From Macrotis lagotis (taxonomy: Eukaryota > Chordata > Mammalia > Peramelemorphia > Peramelidae), in the NCBI RefSeq assembly GCF_037893015.1, contig NC_133666.1, positions 463,316,867-463,380,866 on the forward strand: 64,000 nucleotides of DNA, given 5' to 3'. Shown here piece after piece: positions 23,762-34,083 of the stretch. The translations under genes and the position numbers were made by a program. Each line of letters starts with the position of its first letter. Position 1 is the first letter of the stretch. Below the pieces are notes generated by a model, which saw only the letters and a list, made by a program, of their open reading frames with translations, did not search any database and had not been told where the DNA came from.

Positions 23762-23937
23762 TTTTTTTTTAGGTTTTTGCAAGGTAATAGGGTTAAGTGG
23801 CTTTCCCAAGGTAATTATTACAGCTAGGTAATTATTAAGTGTCTGAGGTCAGATCTGAACTCAGGTACTGACTCCAGGGCCAGTGCTCTATCCACTGCGC
23901 CACCTAGCTGCCCCCCAATGCGCCACCTAGCTGCCCC
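23762..23937 (-). mobile_element. Type-1 SINE with a 21 bp repeat of its 5' end
   Basis: T-tract and gcaaggtaatagggttaag at the tail end. At the head, tgcgccacctagctgcccc occurs twice in tandem (ending 23912 and 23936). Confidence 0.85.
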
Positions 23938-24029
23938 TAGTGTTTTTGATACTTCAATTCTATTCATCCAAAGAGGAATTTTAATGTCTAATAATTAATT
24001 GATTGCTTTTCTTGGTAGCTTTTAAACAA

Positions 24030-24317
24030 CTTGTTAGAGGTAGCTATGTGTTCAATTGTATCTAAATCTTTGTGACCCTGTGGACCATATCAACACTGTC
24101 TACAGAGTTTTCTTGGTGAAGATACTGAAACAGCTAACCATTTGCTTCTACAACTCATTTTCTTTTTACAAATGAGAAATTGAAGCAAAAAGGGTTAAGT
24201 GATTTATCCAGGGTCAAACAATTTATAAGTGTCTGAGACCAGCCTTGAACTCAGAAAGATGAGTCTTCCTGATTCCAGGTGCACCATTCTATCTACTGTG
24301 CCACCTGGTTGCCTCAG
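24030..24317 (-). mobile_element. Type-2 SINE
   Basis: In reverse, tail caattgtatctaaatctttg and tcttggtgaagatactg; head ctgtgccacctggttgcc. Confidence 0.75.
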
Positions 24318-24617
24318 AGGTACCCATGTCTGTGTCCAATATCATCAGATCAAAGAATACTGCTAGTACTTAGAGATTAGCATTCAAAATTTAATATTTT
24401 ATTCTTAGTTTCTTTTACTGACTTTCCACTTTCTCCAAAAGTTAAGTGGACAAATAAAATGTATGTCATTGATAATTCAGTGACACTGTTGTGTGACTGC
24501 AGGTCATATATGAATTTAGTTCAACCGGAAATTTCCAGCTTCATTTAAATTCTGCACCTAGCAAGTAAAAGGTGCCAACTCATTATTCAGAGATGTATGT
24601 TAAAACTGATTTTTATT

Positions 24618-25266
24618 ACATTACAAAACTACTTTTAGAAGCTCTTTTCTTAGTGGCAAAGAATTAGAGATTGAGGGGATGCCCATCAATTAGGGCTTAA
24701 CAAACTTTGGTATATGAACGTGATGGAACACTATTGTTCTAGAAGAAATCATGAAGGATGGGACTTCAGAATAATTTGGAAAGACTAACATGACCTGATG
24801 CTGAGTGAAGAGGGCAGAACCAAAGGAACATTGTACACACTAATGGAAACATAGGGTGATGATCAACTATGATGGACTTTAGCAGAATAATAATCAAAGT
24901 CAATTCTAAAAGACTTATGATGGAAAATATCATCCATATCCAGAGGAGGAACTACAGAATTTAAATGCAGTCCAAAGATTTCTCTCTTCTATTTTTAAAA
25001 GTTGTCTTATGTATTATGTTTTTTTTCGCTTTATAATTTTTCTTCCATTTTGATTTGATTCTTCTTTCATAATATGATTAATATGCATTTATGTTTAGCC
25101 AAGTTATACACATATAACCCATATTAGATTGCTTTGTATTGGGTGGAGGGGGAGGGGAAGGCAGGAAGAGGGAAAATGTGAAACTCAAAATCTTGCAAAA
25201 AATTGATTTTGTTGAAAACTATCATTGCATATAGTTGGGAAAATAAATAAAATATTAAAAAAAAAA
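24618..25266 (+). mobile_element. 5'-truncated L1 3' end
   Basis: gcaaagaattagagattgag… then ggaacactattgttctag, ggtgatgatcaactatgatg, the G-rich 'ggagggggaggggaaggc', and a tail aaataaataaaatattaaaa. This is the standard marsupial L1 3' order. The frame is broken. Confidence 0.8.
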
Positions 25267-25867
25267 GCAACCTGATTCTTGATTCTAGAGGACCGATGAA
25301 GCACATTACCCACTGACAGAGTGTTGATAGAACCAATAAACAAAATACAACATAAATCTTTGATCATGGTTAATATGGGGAATCTTCTTGAGCATAATTT
25401 TAGAATAGATTTTACTTTTATTTTCTTCAATAAGGATGGAAGAGGTGAGGAAAGAAAAATAAATGTTTATTAAATGAAAAATAAAATTTAATTAAAAAGG
25501 AAAACAAAAAAAAACCACTGAGTTGATCTCTTTCTTTGCTACCCTTTCAATTTCTTCCATTTCTTCTAACCCCAAAGGGCAAGATGCAGTATAAGATGAG
25601 AATCAATTGTTCAGTACCTGAAGAATGGTCAGATTCCTTTTGCAAATTTTGCCTGATATACTAGGAGTCTAGTCAAAGGAGCAATAGCCTAATTTAGCAT
25701 TACTGCCAGATGCAGAGAGCCCTGAATGTTCTATACCATTAATTATATTTTTAGAATATTGGTAACATTTTCTTTTATAGGAGCTTTCTCAGCATGATTG
25801 AAATAGAGGAGGATAATTCTAATTAATGATTAGGAAAATTTTTCTTAAATCATGTCAAGTATTAGAA

Positions 25868-26012
25868 TTCTGTATTATTCCCCCTACTAGCTTGAATGCC
25901 CCATGAGTACAGTGACAGTCGTATCTTTGGATTCATTTCTACTAAGCACCTAGAATAGAGGTATGCATCTTATATAAATGCTTAATAAATGGTGTTTGAA
26001 TTGAGTGGAACT
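25868..26012 (+). mobile_element. L2 3' end
   Basis: gcttgaatgccccatgag, aagcacctagaatagagg, cttaataaatggtgtttg. Confidence 0.6.
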
Positions 26013-26257
26013 TAAAAGGAAGGCAAATCTTTTTGCACCACTGTTACATCTTTGAATATTTTCCTTTTAATCAAACCATATTCCAAGTGGAGTAGAGTAG
26101 GGAAAGGAAAGGAAAGTACCTATGATTTTGTTGGTATAAAGTCCTTTTATCTCTGCAGGTTGGCAACTTATTTGTAACAGTATTATTTGCTTGGTACATA
26201 GAAATATTAAGTAACTCACCCAGCATCATAAACTCAATGGGTCAGAGGAAGGAATTC

Positions 26258-26284
26258 TGTGTGTGTGTGTGTGTGTGTGTGTGT
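26258..26284. repeat. (TG)n microsatellite
   Basis: About 13 units. Confidence 0.9.
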
Positions 26285-26829
26285 CTCAGGAGGGGAAAAA
26301 GAGGATCAGATAATGGTGCCTTCCCATCACCAGGACCTAGACATGGGAAGTTGATAGCTTCTCTTTAGAAACTATATTCTCTTGTTGACACATGGTATCA
26401 GGAGAAAGAATTAAAACTGGTATGAGGTGGTCCAGTAGAGTAGACTCTTATAAGTATCTTTCTATAATGATTAATCTTTCGGATCTTATCAGTCTTTAGC
26501 AGTTTAGTGGAAACAAGTCTAAGAAGTTTTGGATTTTTTAAGATCAAGCTTTGTTAGGAAAAAGCATAAGGACTCTGATACTTGAAGAGGAACATTGGAG
26601 ATCCATTAAGGAGGAAGAAGTGGGAGGCTAAGGGAAAAAGGGGAAGTTTTGCCAAAATTTACAACTTTATTCAGTATGAATGACAATTTTCAAAAAAAAA
26701 AAGCACCATAGTGTCATAGGTTCTGAGCTTAACTGGTCCTTTTCTAGAAGGAATCATTCATATCAACATTGGTAATAGAGATATTAGCCCAACTCAGTGA
26801 GATCCTATTATTTTTCCCCCGGATGTTCA

Positions 26830-27365
26830 GAAGTTAGTCTCTTTATTTCAAGTCTTTCTACTTTTTAGACCTTCCTACATATAAGCTGTGAGTGGTCTTC
26901 TTAGGATACATGTGTAACAATGTAACAATGTTACTCCTTTGCTCAAGAATATTCACAGGCTTCTTTTTGCTTAAAAGAAAAAATAAAAATAAAATAAATA
27001 AAATAAAAATAAAAATATAAATTCCTCAAAATGAAATTTAAAGCACATCACAGTCTAGCTCCAGTCTTTCTTTTCAGAGATAGTTCACACTTTTCTTCAT
27101 GAATTTTTAGTTTCCATGTCATTGCACAGATAAGCTCAACACATGTGGAACTTATTTCTTCCTCTTTCCCCTCACATACAGAATTTACTTCTTCAACTCT
27201 GTATCTTAGAATACATAACTTCCTTGAATTCTGAACCCAGGTGACCCATAAGACAAAGCTTTTCTGATCTGTACTCTCTCCCTCATCAGTGCCTCTCTTA
27301 AAAGTATTGATGCCTTTGTCTTTTGTTTTTCTATCAAATTTATTTATAAATAAATCCTTCCCTTC
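26830..27365 (+). mobile_element. L2 with A-rich insertion
   Basis: tgctcaagaatattcacagg, then (AAAAT)n at 26978-27017, then cacatcacagtctagctc and caaagcttttctgatctg. The order matches the L2 3' half. Confidence 0.55.
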
Positions 27366-28287
27366 CCTAGTCAGAAAATAATCCATTATAATAAAGATTT
27401 TAAAAGTCGGGGGGGGGGGGAAGAAAAGGCCTTTATCTGTTGTGATCTTTATTTCATTTGGATAAGAATTCTTCCCAGGCCATTAGTTGAGAAATGCATC
27501 TGATTATATTTTTTTAATTTTGAGCATATTGTGTTATATGGTATAAAACGCTGGTCTAAACCTAATTATTGGCAAATTGCTTTTTCAGTTTTCTTTTGGT
27601 TTAAAAAATATATATCCTTAAATTATCTTGTACTCCCTTAAATAAACATAAATGTTGTATCCTTTCTTAGTAAAATGGGTAGAAAAGATATAGAAAAAGT
27701 CAATATTACAGAGATAGAATTGATAACTTGACAACTGACTGGATAAAGATAAGAGTAAAGGCACTCTTTCAGGACTAGTAATTTTATCACCACTGGTACA
27801 GCCCTCAGCTTAATGAACAGCAATCTATTTGGATATCTGGAATGCTATTTAAGCAAGAATGTAGGTAGCCTTTCATATTTTGGAGCCTACCAAGCAAATG
27901 TAAGAGAATTTAAGAAGAGATGCACAACAGAGGAAAACCTAACTCAAACACAAGGAATTGCTAGCACAAGGTGGGACACATAATAAATATTCATAATAAT
28001 AAGTTCACACAGTAGGTACTGTTAAATTTAATTTAATGGAAGTAGTTGCTCTACAACCAAAATAACTGTAATGCAAAACTCCATAGTCTATTTAGCCTGC
28101 TGCATTTTTTTAAATTTATTTTTTATTCTCATTTTGTACAAATGTTTTTTTACATTAATAAAATATTCTTGTTTACAAGTATACAAAATACCCCTCCCCC
28201 CATGAATATAGATAGACTTGCTTGGGAGAAAAAAGCAAAGGGGAGAGAAAAAAAATTAAAATAAAAAAAATAATAGTAATAATTGTA

Positions 28288-28440
28288 GGTATGGCCAGGT
28301 GGCGCAATGGACGAAACACCAGCCCTGGAGCCATGAGCACCTGAGCCCATATCCAGCCTCGTAAACCCAACAATCACCCAGCCATGTGACATGCAAGCCA
28401 CCCGATCCCCACTGCCCTGCAAAAACCAAAAAAGAAGAAA
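28288..28440 (+). mobile_element. SINE-like unit A inside HAL1 3' region
   Basis: It starts ggccaggtggcgcaatgg and ends ccctgcaaaaacc plus an A-rich tail, matching the type-1 SINE head to tail. It differs from the other copies here mainly by T-to-C changes (ctagg to ccagg, gttcaa to gcccat, cttaa to cccga). No clean target duplication was seen. Confidence 0.6.
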
Positions 28441-28480
28441 AAAAAAGACCCCAAATAAAATAAAATAGTAATCATAGTAG

Positions 28481-28640
28481 GGGTGGCTGGGTGGCAGACA
28501 GAACATTGGCCCTTGAGCCAGGAGCACCTGGGTCCAAATCCGGCCAGACACCCAAAGATCACTCTGCTATGTGGCCCCAGGCAGGCCACCCAGCTCCACT
28601 TGCCCTGCACCCTCCCCCAAATAATAATAACAAAAAATGT
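28481..28640 (+). mobile_element. SINE-like unit B inside HAL1 3' region
   Basis: ggggtggctgggtggc… through tgccctgcac, with an (AAT)n-like tail. It has the same head-to-tail order as type-1 SINEs with two small deletions and many T-to-C and A-to-G differences. Confidence 0.55.
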
Positions 28641-28827
28641 GCTTCAGTCTTTGTTCCAACACCAACAACTCTGTCACAGGTGGATCACATTCTTTATGAT
28701 AAGTCCATCACAAAAAGTTACTTCCATATTTTTCCAACATTGCCATTGCTGATTGCAACTCCCTCCTTTCTTATTTCTCCACTACCACATACTATATTTT
28801 CTCTCTCCTTTCACTCTGACTCTGCTG

Positions 28828-28966
28828 TAGGGTTGCTGAGTGGTGCAGCAGACAGATCCCAGGTCCTGGGACCAAGAAGCCCTGACCCCTTAGGCCCAGA
28901 ATCCACCTGGCCCTGTGGTCCTGGGCAGGCCTTCCAATCCCAGCCCCTTTGCAAGAAGTAAAAAAG
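28828..28966 (+). mobile_element. SINE-like unit C inside HAL1 3' region
   Basis: gggttgctgagtggtgcagc… through cctttgcaagaagtaaaa. It is recognisable as a diverged, C-rich type-1 SINE. It lies between stretches that otherwise look like continuous HAL1 3' sequence. Confidence 0.5.
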
Positions 28967-29437
28967 AAAATGTGTATATCTGACCACTCTCCCTCCATGG
29001 TCCATCCTCTCCTCCTTTATTCACATCCCCACACCTTCCCCCTGCTCCCCACTCCTTCTTACTCCAGATGCCTATACCCCATTGAGTATATTTGCTGTTT
29101 CCTCTCCTAGCCATCTCTGATGAGAGCAAAGGTTCCCTCATTCCCTCTTGCCTCCCCCCTTCCATATCATTGCAATAGCTCATTGTAATAAAAAAAAAAT
29201 CTTATTATGTGAAATATCTTGGACTATTCCCCCTCTCCTTTTTCTTTCTCCCATTCCATTTCCCTTTTTTTCTATTGACTCCATTTTTACACCATATTTT
29301 ATCTTTGAATTCAGCTTTCTCCTGTGCTTCAACTATAAAAGCTCCTGCCTGCTCTATTAACTGAGAAGGTTCATATAAGTATTATCAGTGTCATTTTTCT
29401 ATGCAGGAATACATGAAGTTCATCCTCATTAAGTCCC

Positions 29438-30551
29438 TCATATTTCCCCCCTCTCCTCTAATCTCCATGCTTCACCTGAGTCCTGTATCTGAAGATCAAA
29501 CCTTCTGTTCAGCTCTGACCATTCCAACAGGAACATTTGAAATTCCCCTGGTTCATTGAAAGCCCATCTTTTTCCCTGGAAGAGGACATTCAGCCTTGCT
29601 GGGTAGTTCATTCTTGGCTGCATTCTAAGGTCTTTTGCCTTCAGGTATATTGTATTCCAAGCCCTACGAGCTTCCAGTGTAGTTGCTGCTAAGTCCTGTG
29701 TGATCCTGACTGCAACTCCACGATATTTGAACTGTGTCCTTCTGCTGCTTGTAATATTTTTTCTTTGACTTGGGAGTCCTGGAACTTGGCTATAATATTC
29801 CTAGGGGTTGGTTTTTGGGGATCTCTTTCTCGGGGGGATCGGTGGATTCTCTCCATTTCTATTTTGCCCTCTGCTTCTAGAATATCGGGGCAATTTTCCT
29901 GTAGTAATTCTTTGAAAATCATGTCAAGGCTCTTTTCCTGATCATGTCTTTCAGGTATTCCAATAATTTTTAAATTATCTTTCCTAAATCTGTTTTCCAT
30001 ATCAGTTGTTTTTTCAATGAGATATTTCACATTTTCTTCTAATTTTTCATTTTTTTTGGTTTTGAAGTATTGATTGCTGATTTCTGGTAAATTCATCAAT
30101 CTCCCTGAATTCTAGTCTTTGTCTGAAGGATTTGTTCTCCTCAGAGAGTTTTCTTATCTCTTTTTCCATCTGGCCAGTGTTGCTTTTTAAAGCATTCTTC
30201 TCCTCAATAACTTTTTGAACTGTTTTATCCATTTGACCTAAGCTGGTTTTTAGCATGCTATTTTCTTCAGCATATTTTTTGGATTTCCTTGACTAAGCTG
30301 CTGACTTCATTTTCATGTTTTTCCTGCCTCTCTCTCCTTTCTTTTCCCAGTTTTTATTCCAACTCCCTCATTTGATTTTCAAAGTCTTTTTTGAGCTTTG
30401 TCATAGCCTGAGCCCAATTTCTGTTTTTCTTGGAGTCTTTAGATGCAGGAGCTTGTGCTTCCTCATCTTCAGACTGAGTATTTTGATCCTTCTTGGGCTC
30501 ATTTGCAAAATATTTCTCAATAGTCTTCCTCTTATTTCTCTGTTTGCTCAT
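29438..30551 (-). pseudogene. HAL1/L1 ORF1p, broken by stops and frameshifts
   Basis: Four reading blocks together cover a whole ORF1 protein. 30551-30354 is the N-terminus (MSKQRNKRKTIEKYFANE, charged). 30256-30047 is a heptad-rich coiled coil. 30099-29689 holds the RRM (NLKIIGIPE) and the start of the C-terminal domain (IHRSPRERDPQKPTPRNII). 29623-29438 is the rest of the C-terminal domain (MNYPARLNVLFQGKRWAFNE). L1 ORF1p is an RNA-binding trimeric chaperone. A stop near 30354 and frame changes near 30095 and 29690 make this copy inactive. The total span of about 1.1 kb fits the usual ORF1 length of roughly 350 codons. Confidence 0.85.
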
Positions 30552-31271
30552 TTTCCCAGCCGGGACCTGGTTTTGGGGTGCTTCCTGAGCTTTTGGGACA
30601 TTCCCACAAGGGTCTCAGTGTGTGAGGCTCTGTCCTCCCTCCTGGTCTGTGAATGACCATAAGCGCCCCCCCCCCCCGCCACGGGGCCGAGGTGGGGGGG
30701 CCCTGTTGTTCTATGGGGGGGCCTAGACTGCGATCAGGATCTGAATGTGGTCAGAGCCCCAGAGTCCTGTTCCAGGGGCAGAGGACAGAGCTCTGCAGTC
30801 TCTCTTCACTCCCCTCCCTTGGCTCAATGGGCTCATGCCCTGGGGGCTCCTGCTTACTGGCTCTACCTGCTTCTGTTTCCGGGTCTGGGCTGCTGGCTGT
30901 GTGCCCTGAGGGCTGGGCTCCACGTGCTTGCTCTGGCAGAGGTCCCCACTGTTACCCTACTTTGTGCTGTTCCCCCACTTTGTGCCCGGTGCTCCCCAGG
31001 GTGCAGCTCAGGAGACTCCCCCTGCCCTGGGGCTGCCTCCGGGAGGCTGAAGTTCTTTTGCTCTGGCGGGCCACCCCTGTGGCGGGCCTCCCCTCCGACC
31101 CCGGGGAGCAGAGCCTTTCTGCTCTTTTCCAGGTTACCTTGAGTAGGAGAACTGCCTCACTGGATCCCTTTGTGGGTTCTGTCTCTCGAAAGTTTAGTTA
31201 GAGTCCTTAGCTTATGAGTTTTATCAGAGAGCTCCTAAGACTCGATCCCTTCTTGTCGCCATATTGGCTTC
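30552..31271 (-). promoter_or_regulatory. HAL1-like 5' UTR / internal promoter
   Basis: This GC- and CpG-rich leader begins on the minus strand with ggaagccaatatggcgac. The core CCAATATGGCGAC resembles the YY1-type site at the extreme 5' end of many L1s. It holds a C/G run at 30665-30677. Long open frames on the opposite strand (for example 30653-31201, 182 codons) are by-products of GC richness, not genes. Confidence 0.65.
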
Positions 31272-31488
31272 CTGCATTTTCTCTTTAAGTATTTCACAGG
31301 TGTTTAATTTTTGTTGCTGTTGTTGAATTACATTTTGTGAATCCCTACTCTCCAAACAATATTAAAACTACAAATTTCCCAAGGAAATCTACTTCCATAT
31401 AGGCAGCTCTCAAAGTATACTAGATTATTTGTTTTCTAATGCAGAAGATGTCACTGTGGTTTTTGTCTTGATTTCATATGTAAGGGAA

Positions 31489-32385
31489 ATTTGATTCAGT
31501 AATACTACTCCTGGATCTACACCCTGGAGAGATGATAGAAAAAGGGTAAAAACATCACTTGCACAAAAATATTCATAGCAGCCCCATTTGGGGTGGCAAA
31601 GAATTGGAAATTCAATGAATGTCCATCAATTAGGGAATGGCTGAACAAATTGTGGTATATGTATGTTAAAGAACACTATTGTTCTATTAGAAACCAAGAG
31701 GGATGGGATTTCAGAGAAGTCTGGAAAGACTCACATGAACTGATGTTCAGCAAGATGAGTAGATCCAGAAGAACACTGTACCCCATGTAACAGCAACATG
31801 GGGGTGATGATCAACCTTGATGGACTTGCTCATTCCATTAATGCAATAATCAGGGACAATTTTAGAGTGCTTGTGATGGAGAATACCATCTGTATCCAGA
31901 AAAAGAACTGTGGATTTTAAACAAAGACCAAAGTCTATTGCCTTCATTTTTTTTAAAGTGTCTTATGGAGGACAGCTAAGTGGTGCAGTAGATAGAGCAC
32001 TGGCCCTGGAGTCAGGAGTACCTGAGTTCAAATCCCGCCTCAGACACTTAACAATTACCTAGCTGTGTGGCCTTGGGCAAGCCACTTAACCCCATTTGCC
32101 TTGCAAAAACCTAAAAAAAAAGTGTCTTATGTACTACATAATTTTGCTATTTCTAATAATATATTTTCTCCTCAAGGATATGATTTCTCTTTCAACACAT
32201 TCAATTTTAATCAACGTATAGCATGGAAACAATGTAAAGATTATCAGACTGCCTTCTGTGGTGGGGATAAGAGAAAGGAAGGGAGGTTAGGGGAAAAATT
32301 GTAAAATTCAAACCCTTACAAAAAAATGATAAGTAGAAACTATTATTGTATATAATTGGAAAACATACAATATTAATTAAAAATA
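31489..32385 (+). mobile_element. 5'-truncated L1 3' end, split by a SINE
   Basis: 31489-31967 and 32119-32385 are one L1 3' end (gcaaagaattggaaattc, aacactattgttctatt, aacatgggggtgatgatc, then gaaaaattgtaaaattc). The type-1 SINE between carries a 13 bp duplication. Confidence 0.85.
31968..32118 (+). mobile_element. Type-1 SINE in L1, 13 bp target duplication
   Basis: Direct repeats aaagtgtcttatg at 31955-31967 and 32119-32131. Element gaggacagctaagtggtgc to cttgcaaaaacctaaa. Confidence 0.9.
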
Positions 32386-33870
32386 CATAAGGGAAAGAGT
32401 TTCAAAGCTTAGACACAATGTATCATGTTAATGAAAGCAAGGAGAGACATGACTATCTCATGAATATCAATTTTTATTAGCATTTAAAATATATTAAAAT
32501 ATGAATACAATAAAAGCAGGGATTTCAATTATCCAGCAAAGATTTGCTAAAATCACAGAAATCGAAATTTACATCAACCTATATATAATGTGATAAAATT
32601 CTATCTAAATAAAAGACTCCCAAGGAAATATACTTTAGAGATGGTGTTTTTCTTCAAGTAAGGTACTGGTGATACTTCTATCCAAATAGATACAATATTA
32701 GAAAAACGTAATAGTTGCAAATAGAGGGGGCGAGAGTAGAATTTTATCATTTTCCCCCAGTTTCCCTCCTGCAAATATGTTGGTATTACTAATGTAAATG
32801 CACTCTCCATTCCCTTGTGGATGTGCCCATCAGAAAAGAAGTGCCAATTATGAAGGATCCCATAGGATTTTGGTTTCAGGTATAATTACTTGTAGGAAAA
32901 CATCAGCTTACACAAACACTTGAATATGGGAGACAATTCTTTTCACGTTCCCTTCTTCTGATCATTCTTTTATGATGACATATCCCTAGCTTTAAAAATA
33001 CAACAGTCTCATTGTCCATTATAACACAGTTCTTGATTGTCCAGATTACATGTACAGAATAAGTCCCTTCCCCTGAATGTGATCAACTACACAAAGCAGA
33101 AGCCTGACATTGTACAGTTCATCTATAAAGGCAGATTGTCAGCCAAAAGCAGGGTTATAAACAGATCCCAATGCTACACCATTAAAAACACCAGGGGATT
33201 GGATGACTGTCAGAGCCAGGCAGATGAGTGTTTCATTTTAAAAAGCCTAGGTCTGATTTTTGTCACAATATACCATCACATCCTTCTTTTAAGGTTCCAT
33301 GAAGTCTTTAGTGAGTAACCAAGAAATGGTTACTTAGTTGAGAGAGAGAGAATATTAATGAATCATGAAAACATGTGCTTAAAAAAAAAGCATTCACACT
33401 TTCCTGAGTAAAATACACAAAAATCTCACAAGACATCTTTTTAAAGCACCGGGTCTTTGTCTCTTCTTTCCATGTATCTCTAGCAGAGTCATTACAGTCC
33501 AGATGGCAAATCTGAGCCAAGCTCGGATGTTCTGGTGAAGATATTAACAATGTATTTACAAGCACTGTTTTTCTAATATTTCACCACTTGAGGGTTTTAT
33601 GCCTGGGAGATGGGAAATGACTTCTTTAATGGAATCTAGGGAAAGAAGAAAAATGTATGTATATGTGGACATGTTTTGTCTGTCTGTCTGACAAGATAAG
33701 ACCATCAAAGGATAACAATGTTGATGGACATTCTAATGTGCCTAAAACTTTATGAATTCTGGCACTTAATCATCAAAATCTTTTCAATGTAGAAAACGTA
33801 GACACACAATATTTTTTCAGTATGGATATGGCCAGGTAAAAATGAAAAACCAAATTAACACGTTCTAAAT
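32386..33870 (-). other. Repeat-poor sequence downstream of L3MBTL4 (possible extended 3' UTR)
   Basis: About 1.5 kb here lacks any SINE, LINE or MIR signature, which is unusual for this window. It lies directly 3' of the gene. Open frames of up to 93 codons exist on both strands but resemble no protein I know. A short (GTCT)n sits near 33679-33691. It could be 3' UTR or conserved regulatory DNA; I cannot decide from one sequence. Confidence 0.3.
32473..32478 (-). promoter_or_regulatory. Candidate distal poly(A) signal of L3MBTL4
   Basis: An AATAAA hexamer on the minus strand lies 1.44 kb after the stop codon. The sequence between is free of recognisable interspersed repeats, as would fit an extended 3' UTR. 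A single hexamer is weak evidence by itself in AT-rich DNA. Confidence 0.25.
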
Positions 33871-33876
33871 TTTATT
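33871..33876 (-). promoter_or_regulatory. Candidate proximal poly(A) signal of L3MBTL4
   Basis: The minus strand reads AATAAA (plus 'tttatt') 46 nt after the TAG stop. Cleavage would fall near 33850-33855, giving a 3' UTR of only about 70 nt. A GU-rich stretch (ttgtgtgtct) lies about 65-70 nt further downstream, near 33805. A second AATAAA on the same strand at 32478-32473 would give a 3' UTR of about 1.45 kb through repeat-free sequence. I cannot tell which is used. Confidence 0.45.
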
Positions 33877-33921
33877 GCTTGAATTACCAGAGTTCAAGGT
33901 GTCCTGGAGAGCATGGAACAT

Positions 33922-34083
33922 CTATTCCCTGATGCTAGAAGCAGAATCAGTTTCTCCGAGATCTTGGGCATTCCTGAACATTAGGATGGAATTATAAATC
34001 TTCAATGCTGGGCCAAGTTTAATGTGCATCACTTTGACTATATCTGTCTGGGTCAGAAGCAGGAAGGCTTTGCCATCAATCTG
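33922..34083 (-). CDS. L3MBTL4: L3MBTL4 last coding exon: end of SAM domain and C-terminus
   Basis: A strong polypyrimidine tract and acceptor (…cttctttcttgcag) end at 34084 on the minus strand. The exon gives 53 codons and a TAG stop at 33924-33922. It begins QIDGKAFLLLTQTDIVKVM and continues HIKLGPALKIYNSILMF, the canonical second half of an L3MBTL SAM domain. A short acidic and serine-rich tail follows (RNAQDLGETDSASSIRE). The substitution pattern is conservative and no frame lesion is visible, so the gene appears functional. The acceptor is a tandem NAGNAG (gcagcag); using the distal AG would drop the single glutamine at the junction. Paralog identity is less certain than family identity. 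Confidence 0.92.
   Translation of the reverse strand, partial: QIDGKAFLLLTQTDIVKVMHIKLGPALKIYNSILMFRNAQDLGETDSASSIRE

Larger units (their letters stand above)
25267..28099. other. Intergenic DNA, mostly L2 relics
   Basis: Besides the two L2 fragments and (TG)n already listed, there are A-rich runs (25480-25515) and a G run at 27408-27420. The 112-codon reverse frame at 27048-27386 lies in L2 sequence and is not a gene. Confidence 0.4.
28109..31271 (-). mobile_element. HAL1-like (half-L1) retroelement, near full length
   Basis: The element reads on the minus strand: a GC-rich 5' UTR (31271 to about 30552), an L1-type ORF1 in broken frames (30551-29438), then a 1.3 kb 3' region ending in an A-rich tail at about 28109. 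No ORF2 endonuclease or reverse-transcriptase sequence is present. L1-like elements with ORF1 and no ORF2 are known as HAL1, are described in mammals including marsupials, and depend on L1 enzymes supplied in trans. The 9 bp direct repeat 'ctgcatttt' at 28100-28108 and 31272-31280 flanks it and fits a target-site duplication, so the missing ORF2 is a property of the element and not later loss. Confidence 0.8.

Noticed and set aside
27048..27386. 112-codon minus-strand frame
   Set aside because: It falls within an L2 remnant in the opposite sense and shows no protein motif.
28150..29005. Several overlapping frames of 64-156 codons on both strands
   Set aside because: All lie in the HAL1 3' region and its SINE-like units, where C-rich sequence keeps frames open by chance.
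30653..31201. 182-codon plus-strand frame
   Set aside because: It is antisense to the GC-rich 5' UTR of the HAL1-like element; GC richness removes stops. No known protein similarity.
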